From: Paucibacter sp. KCTC 42545
Lineage (GTDB): Bacteria; Pseudomonadota; Gammaproteobacteria; Burkholderiales; Burkholderiaceae_C
Length of the DNA: 64,000 nt
Direction: 5' to 3'
Assembly: GCF_001477625.1 (NCBI RefSeq)
Contig: NZ_CP013692.1
Span: forward strand, 4,030,001-4,094,000
Shown here: piece after piece, positions 54,631 through 61,945 of the stretch
Layout of the letters: every line of letters begins with the position of its first letter
Numbering within the stretch: the stretch's first letter is position 1
Translations under genes and position numbers: made by a program
Notes under the pieces: generated by a model
Database searches by the model: none
What the model was told of the DNA's origin: nothing
Seen by the model: only the letters and a program-made list of their open reading frames with translations

Positions 54631-55184
54631 GGTGCCTCGGCGGCGGCGCCCAGCAGGCTGCTGCGCATGCGGGGTTCCGACGTTTGCGGCGCCAGCCAGA
54701 TGCCGAAGAAGAGCTTGGCAAAGGTCGGGTCGCGGATCTCGCCCAGGGGCTGGCCGTTGTACAAGAACACCGCGCCGCGGCCGACTTGATGAATGCCGGT
54801 GATGCGCTGGTTGGTCTTCACATCGGGAAACAGGGTGCGCATCTGCGTTTCCCAGCCGGCCTCTTGACCGGCAGCCATCGGGCCCTGGCGGCGCATCTCT
54901 TTGATCGAGCGGCTGGCGATGTCGGCACCGCTGAAGTCGCGCAGATAGATCAGCTCCAGCGCGAAGTTATGTTTGGCGTAGTCACTGCTTTTGAAACCCG
55001 GCGCCACCCACAGGCGGGCGCGGTAGACCTCGAAGCCCCAGAAGCTCAAAGTGGCCTGGCCGGCCAGCTCGGCCTGCGGCAAGGCCGCCCGCAGCTCAGG
55101 CGTCAGGGCCGCAGCGCCCTCGCTGGCGCGCAGCGGCATGGCCACGGCCGCCAGCATCAGCGCAGCAGCATCACGGCGTTTCAT
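54627..55184 (-). CDS. chalcone isomerase-like protein
   Basis: 185 residues from ATG 55184 (MKRRDAAAL), signal-like N-terminus ending near MPLRASEG. FWGFEVYRARLWVAPGF, ALELIYLRDFSGADIASRSIKEM and the later GQPLGEIRDPTFAKLFFGIWLAPQT match the chalcone-isomerase-like family of bacteria. It is probably a periplasmic lipid-binding protein, not an isomerase. ATG overlaps the stop of the Cfa-like gene. Confidence 0.85.
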   Translation of the reverse strand: MKRRDAAALMLAAVAMPLRASEGAAALTPELRAALPQAELAGQATLSFWGFEVYRARLWVAPGFKSSDYAKHNFALELIYLRDFSGADIASRSIKEMRRQGPMAAGQEAGWETQMRTLFPDVKTNQRITGIHQVGRGAVFLYNGQPLGEIRDPTFAKLFFGIWLAPQTSEPRMRSSLLGAAAEAP

Positions 55185-56440
55185 GACCGGGCCTTTGCGG
55201 GCGCAGCGGGCTTGCGCAAACTGAACTGGGTCAGGCTGATGTCGCCGGTATCGAAGGCAGCCTCGCAATAGGCCAGATAGAACTCCCAGATGCGCATGAA
55301 GCGCTCGTCAAAGCCCAGCGCCGCGACTTCGGCCTGGCGCGCCTGGAAGGCATCGCGCCAGCGCCGCAGGGTCTCGGCATAGTCCGGGCCGAAGGAAAAC
55401 TCGTCCACCACCTCCAGGCCCGCAGCCTCGGCTTGACGGCGGAACTCGCTCGGGCTGGGCAGGCAGCCGCCGGGGAAGATGTATTGCTGGATGAAATCGG
55501 TGGAGCTGAGATAACGCTCAAACAGCTTGTCATCGATGACGATGCTCTGCACGCAAGCGTGGCCGCCGGGCTTGAGCAAACGGGCCACGGTTTGGAAATA
55601 GACCGGCCAGTAGCGCTGACCCACGGCCTCGACCATTTCGATGGAGCAGATGGCGTCGAAAGGTTCGTCGCGAATATCGCGATAGTCCTGCAGGCGCAGA
55701 TCGGCCCGATCTGGCACGCGGGCCTGGGCGTATTTGAGTTGCTCGGTGCTCAGCGTCACGCCCACCACGCTGGCGTCAAATTCCTGGGTGGCCGCCTCGG
55801 CCAGGGCGCCCCAGCCGCAGCCGATCTCCAGCACCCGGTCACCTGGCTTGACTTGGGCCATGCGCAGCGCGCGCCGCACCTTGGCGTCCTGGGCCTGGCG
55901 CAGTGGACGGCTCAGGTCACCCTCGAACCAGGCGCTGGAGTAGTTCATGCTTTCATCCAGCCACAGGCGGTAGAAGGCATTGCCCAGGTCGTAATGCGCG
56001 TGGATGTTCTTGCGGCTATTGGCGCGGCTGTTGTGCTGCAGCAGATGCTTGACGCGGTAGAACAAGCGGCCGACCCAGCTGCCGAAGATCACCGCATCAA
56101 TCGCCTGGCGGTTGACCGAGAAGAGCTTGATCAGCTCGGTCAGGTCGGGCGTGCTCCAGTCGCCAGCGATATAGGACTCGGCAAAGCCGATGTCACCCGA
56201 CTTCAACGCGGCGCCAAACACCCGCCAGTTGTGCAGCACCAAATGGGCGCAGGGGTAGTGGTGGCCGGCCAGGGCGTTTTGCTGCGGGTGCTCGCCGAAG
56301 CGCCGCAGCGTGCCATCGGGCAACTGCATGCTCAGCTCGCCATGTTGAATTTTCTGCAACAGACGCAGGGCGCTGCGGGCGGCAGCGGGCGCATCGCTAG
56401 GCAGGGCGTGGGTGCGTGTGGGGAGGGTGGTGGTGTTCAT
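55181..56440 (-). CDS. Cfa-like SAM-dependent fatty acyl methyltransferase
   Basis: 419 residues from ATG 56440 (MNTTTLP). SAM motif VLEIGCGWGALAEAA, then VGVTLSTEQLKYAQAR, and SIEMVEAVGQRYWPVYFQTV with the family Glu; upstream HYDLGNAFYRLWLDESMNYSSAWF is the cyclopropane synthase signature. It could form cyclopropane or methylated (e.g. furan-precursor) fatty acyl chains. The neighbouring DUF1365 and COG2907 genes are the usual partners of this subgroup. Confidence 0.93.
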   Translation of the reverse strand: MNTTTLPTRTHALPSDAPAAARSALRLLQKIQHGELSMQLPDGTLRRFGEHPQQNALAGHHYPCAHLVLHNWRVFGAALKSGDIGFAESYIAGDWSTPDLTELIKLFSVNRQAIDAVIFGSWVGRLFYRVKHLLQHNSRANSRKNIHAHYDLGNAFYRLWLDESMNYSSAWFEGDLSRPLRQAQDAKVRRALRMAQVKPGDRVLEIGCGWGALAEAATQEFDASVVGVTLSTEQLKYAQARVPDRADLRLQDYRDIRDEPFDAICSIEMVEAVGQRYWPVYFQTVARLLKPGGHACVQSIVIDDKLFERYLSSTDFIQQYIFPGGCLPSPSEFRRQAEAAGLEVVDEFSFGPDYAETLRRWRDAFQARQAEVAALGFDERFMRIWEFYLAYCEAAFDTGDISLTQFSLRKPAAPAKARS

Positions 56441-56452
56441 GCTCGGCAAGGT

Positions 56453-57313
56453 TCAACTGGGTTCGGCAGGGTTCGGCGAGAGCTGGCGCGATACAAAGGC
56501 TTGGGGCGCTGCGGGCTTGCTGAAAAAAGGCAGCTTCTTCTTGCGCCACAGCTGCCAGGCATGCAGGTGGATGCGCACGAGCACACCCAGGGTCATGACG
56601 GGGTAGCGCCAGAAGGCGCGGCGCAGGGTCTGCGCGTTCAGCGCTTCCAGCCGGCCACTCAGGCTGGTCTGCAACAGCACGGGCTGCTCGTCAGCGTCTG
56701 CACCTTTGCCGTCGCCCTCACACAGGTCGATGCGGGCAATGCAGCGATCCTGGCTGCGCATGAAGCGAAAGCGGTAGTGGCCCTCAACCTTGAAGAAGGG
56801 CGAGACATGGAAGACCTTGTCCGCCCTCAGCTCCGCACCCCAGCGCGGGGCGTCGAGCAAATAGCAGTGGCGCTCGCCGAAGGTGTTGTTCACCTCCACC
56901 ACGATGGCGCGCAGCGCGCCGCCCTGGTCGTCGGCCGCGCGGTGACAGTACCAGAAGCTCACCGGCTTGAAGGTGTAGCCCAGCACGCGGGGGAAGCAGT
57001 GCAGCCAGGCTTCGCCGGTGGCGTCGTGAATGCCTTCGCGCTGCAGCAACTCGTCCAGCCAGGCCAGCGCGCCGCCTTGTGCAACAGGGCGGCCATCGCC
57101 GTGGTCGGCCTCGAAAAAGCTCAGCAGCCCGGGCTGGTTGATGCGCCAGCCCTTCCGGCCTTCGCCCTCGGCTTGGGCCGCTTCCCGCTTCAAGCTGCGC
57201 AGCGGCAGCATCAGAAAATAGCTGGGGTAGGCAAAGGCATGCAGCACCGGCCGCAGGCGGGTGTGGCGCACTTGGCCAAAGCCCAACATGGCGACAGGGC
57301 TGCCGGTGTTCAT
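56453..57313 (-). CDS. DUF1365 family protein
   Basis: 286 residues from ATG 57313 (MNTGSPV), overlapping the upstream stop by four bases. GQVRHTRLRPVLHAFAYPSYF, RVLGYTFKPVSFWYCHRA and EVNNTFGERHCYLL are family signatures. Almost always next to a COG2907 flavoprotein and a Cfa-like methyltransferase. Function unknown. Confidence 0.92.
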   Translation of the reverse strand: MNTGSPVAMLGFGQVRHTRLRPVLHAFAYPSYFLMLPLRSLKREAAQAEGEGRKGWRINQPGLLSFFEADHGDGRPVAQGGALAWLDELLQREGIHDATGEAWLHCFPRVLGYTFKPVSFWYCHRAADDQGGALRAIVVEVNNTFGERHCYLLDAPRWGAELRADKVFHVSPFFKVEGHYRFRFMRSQDRCIARIDLCEGDGKGADADEQPVLLQTSLSGRLEALNAQTLRRAFWRYPVMTLGVLVRIHLHAWQLWRKKKLPFFSKPAAPQAFVSRQLSPNPAEPS

Positions 57314-58653
57314 GCGTACACCGCCACGGCGCAATCATGCAGCAATTGCTTGGCTGCGGCCTGGCCGGCCTTGAGCCCGTCTTCGTGGAAGCCGTAGCCC
57401 ATCCAGGCGCCTGCAAAGTAGCAATGTTCCCAGCCCTGCAAATGCGGCATGCGGGCCTGCGCGGCGACGGCAGCCAGGTCCAGCACGGGGTGGGCGTAGT
57501 CAAACTCGCCCAAGACCTTGGTCGGGTCGATGGGGCGCAGGGGGTTGAGCGACACCAGCACCGGCTGCGTCCAGGGCAGCGGCTGCAGGCGGTTGAGGTA
57601 GTAGTGCAGGCAAACGCGCTGTTCGGTCGCTTCTGCACCCTTTGCACCCTCGGTTTGCACGGCGCTGCGCTCGTAGTTCCAGGCCGCCCAGGCCGCTTGG
57701 TGGCGCGGCAACACGCTGGCGTCGGTATGCAAGACGGCCTTATTGCTTTGGTAGCGAATCTTGCCCAGGGTTGAGCGTTCCGCGGCCGTGGGTTCGGCCA
57801 GCAAGGCCAAGGCCTGATCGGAGTGCGTGGCGATGATGACTTTGTCAAAGCGCTCCGTGCCGCTGTCCAGGCTCAGCATCACCCCGCCGCTTGGCCCGCT
57901 CAGCCGCTTGATGCTGCGCACCGGCGTGTTCAGGCGCTTGTCGGCGATGGCGGCCACGATCTTCTCAACATAGTGCTTGGAGCCGCCCTGCACCGTGTAC
58001 CACTGCGGCCGGCCGGTGATCTGCAGCAGGCCGTGGTTATGGCAAAAGCGCAGCATGGTGGCCACCGGGAAGGCCAACATTTGGCGGGTCGGGCAACTCC
58101 AGATGCAGGCCATCATGGGCAGCAGATAGTCCTCGCAGAAGGCGTCGCCAAAACGCTGCTCACACAAAAAGTCGCCCAGGGTCTGGCTCAGCTGCTGCTC
58201 GGTGCCTTGTTCGGCAATGTGGGTGCACAGGGCATTGAAGCGCAGCAAGTCCTTCAACATGCCCCAAAAGCGCGGGCTGAACAGATTGCTGCGCTGAGCA
58301 AACAAGGAAGCCAAATTGCTGCCCCCCCATTCCAGCGGCGCCTGGCCGGCCGCGCGCTCGGATTGCACCGAGAAGGACATCTCAGACTTGGCGCTGGCCA
58401 CGCCCAACTGCTTCAACAAGCCGATCAAGTTCGGGTAGGTGCGCTCATTGAGCACCAGAAAGCCGGTATCCACCCCGTGGGTGACCGGGCCCTGCGGCGT
58501 GGGCAAGGTGATGTCCACCGTGTTGGCGTGGCCACCGTAGTAAGCCCCGGCCTCCAGCAGCGTCAGCTGTACCGCGCCACCTTGGGCCGACAGCGCATGC
58601 GCGGCGGCCAGGCCTGAGATTCCTGAACCAATGATGGCAACTTTGAGCGGCAT
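57310..58653 (-). CDS. FAD-dependent oxidoreductase (COG2907, amine-oxidase fold)
   Basis: 447 residues; ATG 58653. Rossmann motif KVAIIGSGISGLAAAHALS, Glu near LLEAGAYYGGHANTVD, and SIKRL-FDKVIIATHSDQALALL. It is the first gene of the eight-gene lipid operon and would oxidise (desaturate) an acyl substrate. Relatives near Cfa-like genes act in fatty-acid modification (the UfaD-type role is inferred, not shown). Confidence 0.9.
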   Translation of the reverse strand: MPLKVAIIGSGISGLAAAHALSAQGGAVQLTLLEAGAYYGGHANTVDITLPTPQGPVTHGVDTGFLVLNERTYPNLIGLLKQLGVASAKSEMSFSVQSERAAGQAPLEWGGSNLASLFAQRSNLFSPRFWGMLKDLLRFNALCTHIAEQGTEQQLSQTLGDFLCEQRFGDAFCEDYLLPMMACIWSCPTRQMLAFPVATMLRFCHNHGLLQITGRPQWYTVQGGSKHYVEKIVAAIADKRLNTPVRSIKRLSGPSGGVMLSLDSGTERFDKVIIATHSDQALALLAEPTAAERSTLGKIRYQSNKAVLHTDASVLPRHQAAWAAWNYERSAVQTEGAKGAEATEQRVCLHYYLNRLQPLPWTQPVLVSLNPLRPIDPTKVLGEFDYAHPVLDLAAVAAQARMPHLQGWEHCYFAGAWMGYGFHEDGLKAGQAAAKQLLHDCAVAVYA

Positions 58654-58666
58654 AGTTGAATTTGTT

Positions 58667-58695
58667 ACTAATCAGTCTTTTGTGAACTGTATAGT
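58667..58695. promoter_or_regulatory. palindromic operator between the TetR gene and the lipid operon
   Basis: ACTAATCAGT-N9-ACTGTATAGT, arms complementary at eight of ten positions, midway between the two start codons (14 bases before the FAD gene start on the minus strand, 53 bases before the TetR ATG). This is where a TetR dimer would control both directions. Confidence 0.65.
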
Positions 58696-58747
58696 ATTTT
58701 TCCAGCCGCTGCATTCGATTCTTTACCGGCTCGACTACAATTTCGCC

Positions 58748-59443
58748 ATGCTTACCCGCCTCGCCCCCAAACTCTCTTTCAAAGCGCAGATGCTGCAAGC
58801 CCGGGAGGGCGCCATCATTCAGGTGGTCAACCGCCTATTGGCGGAAAAAGGCTTCGAAGCCATGACGGTGGATGAGGTGGCAGCCGAGGTCGGCATCGCC
58901 AAGGCCAGCTTGTACAAACACTTCGCCAGCAAAGAAGACCTGGCCGCAGCGGCCATGGCCTCGGTGATGCAGCGGGCACAAACCTTTCTGGCCGAGCTGC
59001 CGCCCGACGCCGCGCCGATGGCGCAACTGCGCGCCGTGGTGGCCTGGACCATGGGTCTGAAATTGGTGGGCGAAATGCCGGCCTTGCCGAGCCAGAACTC
59101 CAGCCTGCGCACCGCCTTGATGGGCTGCCGCCCGTATATGGACGGGCTGATGGAAGTGAGCGAGCGCCTGGGCGAATGGATCGAAGCCGCGCAAGCCGAA
59201 GGCAGCCTGAATCCCAAGCTGCCACCCATCGCCGTGCTCTACACCTTGTTCGCTCGGGCCTGCGACCCGGTGCTGGAGTTCCTGAAAATGGGCGGCCAGT
59301 ACGGCGATGAGGAGATCATCGAGCTGGTGCTCAGCACTTGTTTTGATGGCTTGAGCGCGCGCACTGAGGTGGCAGCGCCACCAGCGGCCAAGGCTGCATC
59401 AACACGCAAACCCAAGGCAGCTGCGCAGCGCGCAAAGCCCTGA
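58748..59443 (+). CDS. TetR family transcriptional regulator
   Basis: 231 residues from ATG 58748 (MLTRLAPKLSF). TetR HTH at about residues 22-65: NRLLAEKGFEAMTVDEVAAEVGIAKASLYKHFASKEDLA. The C-terminal ligand domain is followed by a Lys/Ala-rich tail. It is divergent from the lipid operon with a shared palindrome, so it most likely represses it; an acyl or lipid ligand is inferred. Confidence 0.93.
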   Translation: MLTRLAPKLSFKAQMLQAREGAIIQVVNRLLAEKGFEAMTVDEVAAEVGIAKASLYKHFASKEDLAAAAMASVMQRAQTFLAELPPDAAPMAQLRAVVAWTMGLKLVGEMPALPSQNSSLRTALMGCRPYMDGLMEVSERLGEWIEAAQAEGSLNPKLPPIAVLYTLFARACDPVLEFLKMGGQYGDEEIIELVLSTCFDGLSARTEVAAPPAAKAASTRKPKAAAQRAKP

Positions 59444-59553
59444 TCCACAGTCAGGGGCGCTGAGCGGACGCGTTTTGCAGCTGGAGGCTTGCCGTGGGAA
59501 GGCGGCCAATCAGGCAGAACTCAGGATTCGAGCCCGCCCAGCGCTGCACGCCA

Positions 59554-60732
59554 TCACTTCCCCTCGGGTCGCTCCCCCACCAATGCCGTCAAGATGGCAT
59601 GGGCCGCCTCAACCCGCGCCGGAATCGGATAGTTTTTGTTCGCCAGGATCACCAGGCCGAACTGTGCGGCGGGAACGAAAAGCACGTACGCGCCAAAGCC
59701 GCCCGTCGAGCCGGTTTTATTGAACAAGCGCGGCCCTTGCTGCTGGCCTGCCAAGACCTTTTGCACCGGCTGGGGGTCGAAGATCACCTCCTCCGCATTG
59801 CCTCCCAAGAGCCACTCGCGGCTGGTGGGGTAGCCATACTGCTCCCAGCCCAAGCCCTGCACCAGGGGCCCAGCGCGGAAGCGCCCGACCTGGGTCGACT
59901 GCACCGCGCGCTTCATCGCTCCGCTGAGCGTGGCGGGGTCCAAATTGGCTTGCACAAAGCGCAGCAAGTCTGAGGCCGTGGTTTTCACGCCGTAAGTCTG
60001 CTCATCCATCGGGCCTGGGTTGACGCGCACCGCCTGCTCACCGCGGTAGCCCCAGGCGTAGTTGGCAGCAGCCCGCTCGGGCACATGGATAAACGTGCTC
60101 GTCATGCCGAAGGCGGGGAACACGAGGGTCTCCATCGCGCTGGCAAAGCTCGTGCCCAGCGCATGGCTGGCCGCCAGGCCGAAGAGGCCCAGGCTCGGGT
60201 TGGAGTACTCGCGGATGCTGGCCGGTGGCGCCGCCGGTCGCCAGTCGGCGTAGTAGGCCAGCATGGCTTTTTGACCGACCACTGCCTCGGGAAACTGCAA
60301 GGGCAAGCCGCCCGCCGTGTAGGTGCCGAAATGCAGCAGCGTCGCCCGGTCGATGGCCTTGCCGCGCAGCTCGGGGATGTATTTTCCGGGGTGATCGGAT
60401 AGAGAGAGCTTGCCCGTGGCCTCGGCATACGCGCCCAGCGTGGCGGTCAGCGTCTTGCTGATGGAGCCGACCTCGAAAATCGTGGCATCGGTGACCGCTT
60501 GGCCCGAGGCCTTGGACGCCACACCGAAATTGAGGACATGGGCTTGCCCATGCAGCGAAATCGCTACCGCCATGCCGGGCACGGCATATTGGCTCATCAA
60601 GGGGCCAATGATGGGCTCAAGCGCGCTGCGGACGCGCGCCGCATCGTCGGCCACAGCGGCTTGGTGGCCCAGAAGGGCCAGCACGGCTGCACCGAAGACG
60701 CTCAGAAAGCCGTGGGAACAAGGGACTGGCAC
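59554..60732 (-). CDS. class C beta-lactamase-like serine hydrolase
   Basis: About 392 residues; start assigned to GTG 60732 (TTG 60738 equally possible), with no clear ribosome site. The N-terminus has a hydrophobic segment (FLSVFGAAVLALLGHQAAVA) consistent with export. The three motifs of class C enzymes are present: S-x-x-K in VGSISKTLTA, Y-S-N in REYSNPSLGLFG, and K-T-G in NKTGSTGGFGAYV. AmpC-like length and spacing suggest a true cephalosporinase, but the resistance profile cannot be read from sequence; no ampR gene is adjacent. Confidence 0.85.
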   Translation of the reverse strand: MPVPCSHGFLSVFGAAVLALLGHQAAVADDAARVRSALEPIIGPLMSQYAVPGMAVAISLHGQAHVLNFGVASKASGQAVTDATIFEVGSISKTLTATLGAYAEATGKLSLSDHPGKYIPELRGKAIDRATLLHFGTYTAGGLPLQFPEAVVGQKAMLAYYADWRPAAPPASIREYSNPSLGLFGLAASHALGTSFASAMETLVFPAFGMTSTFIHVPERAAANYAWGYRGEQAVRVNPGPMDEQTYGVKTTASDLLRFVQANLDPATLSGAMKRAVQSTQVGRFRAGPLVQGLGWEQYGYPTSREWLLGGNAEEVIFDPQPVQKVLAGQQQGPRLFNKTGSTGGFGAYVLFVPAAQFGLVILANKNYPIPARVEAAHAILTALVGERPEGK

Positions 60733-60812
60733 ACGCAACTCTTGGAACGCGCTTGATGAAAAGACGCCGCGGCTGAGCGGCCGCAAGCGCGACCGGCCCT
60801 CAGCGGATTGCC

Positions 60813-61613
60813 TCAAAGCGCAAAGTCGTAGTCGATGGTCAGCGGCGCGTGATCGCTGAACTTCTGCGCTTTGTAGATGGAGGCACTCTTGGCCAGGGCC
60901 GCGAGCTTCGGGGTCGCGAAGTGGTAGTCCAAGCGCCAGCCCACGTTCTTGGCATAGGCCTGGCCGCGGTTGCTCCACCAGGTGTAGCTCTCGTCGGTGG
61001 TGTCGGAATGGAGCTGGCGGTACACATCGACCAGGCCGCCGTGCTCAGGGCCGCTGCCGAAGAGATGATCCAACCAGGCGCGTTCCTCGGGCAGGAAGCC
61101 GCTGTTCTTCAGATTGCCCTTCCAGTTCTTCAGGTCAGCGGGCTTGTGGGCGATGTTGACGTCGGCCACCAGGATGAACTCGCGCTCGCCCTTCAAAGCG
61201 GCCAGGTGGGGGCGCATGGCGTCGAGGAATCGGTACTTGGCTTCTTGGCGCTCGGGGCCGCTGCTGCCGCTGGGGAAGTAGCAGCTGATCAGGCTGAGCT
61301 TGCGGCCGGGTTTGTCGAAGCGCTTTTCGATGTAGCGGCCTTCATCGTCAAACTCTTGCACGCCGATGCCGGTGATGATCTCGCTGGGTTCCTCGCGGGT
61401 GTAGAGGCCCACGCCGGAGTAGCCCTTTTTCTGCGCGTAGTGGAAGTGACCCTTCAAGTCATTCGAGCTGCAAAAAGTACCGGCCACATGCTCGTCCTGG
61501 GCCTTAACCTCTTGCACGCCCAGGGCATCGGCCTGCTGCGCGGGCAACCAGTCAAAAAAGCCCTTGGTGGCGGCGGAGCGAATGCCGTTCAGATTGGCGG
61601 TGATGAAGCGCAT
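60813..61613 (-). CDS. xth: exodeoxyribonuclease III
   Basis: 266 residues from ATG 61613 (MRFITANLNGIRSA). Motifs of the ExoIII/APE group: LGVQEVKAQDEH (metal Glu), SCYFPSGSSGPERQEAKYRF, LVADVNIAHKPADL, and the C-terminal WRLDYHFATP with KFSDHAPLTIDYDF (catalytic Asp-His). It cuts DNA at abasic sites in base excision repair. The hydrolase gene starts about 80 bases after its stop. Confidence 0.95.
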   Translation of the reverse strand: MRFITANLNGIRSAATKGFFDWLPAQQADALGVQEVKAQDEHVAGTFCSSNDLKGHFHYAQKKGYSGVGLYTREEPSEIITGIGVQEFDDEGRYIEKRFDKPGRKLSLISCYFPSGSSGPERQEAKYRFLDAMRPHLAALKGEREFILVADVNIAHKPADLKNWKGNLKNSGFLPEERAWLDHLFGSGPEHGGLVDVYRQLHSDTTDESYTWWSNRGQAYAKNVGWRLDYHFATPKLAALAKSASIYKAQKFSDHAPLTIDYDFAL

Positions 61614-61945
61614 GGTGGAGAAGCCGTTCTTGCTGGTCACTGGGGCTGCGCAGTATCGCAGCAGGGCGGCATGCCGCCACAGCGTAAGGCGGTGACAGGA
61701 CCGAGCGCAGGCCAGACCCGTCCGCTGTTTTTTGACAACAATCAAGGCAAGAAGGCCCCAGATCGAAGCCCAAGCTCTAACTTTCCGGCACGCGACTTGC
61801 TAGATTCGAAGCCTTGCCCAAATGCGTGCCGTGGAGACCTTGCATTGGATCACCCATCGCCCCAAGCGAATCCAGCACCCACGCGCGTCACCCAAGCCCG
61901 TTTTTCTCTTCTCCTCCCCTTTTCCACTCATTCCGGAGCCCTCGC
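61614..61945. other. divergent intergenic region before xth and the TonB-dependent receptor
   Basis: 332 bases. A 14-base perfect palindrome GGCGGCATGCCGCC lies at 61665-61678. GGAG seven bases before ATG 61946 is the receptor's ribosome site. No convincing promoter or operator, and no Fur box, is seen. Confidence 0.4.
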
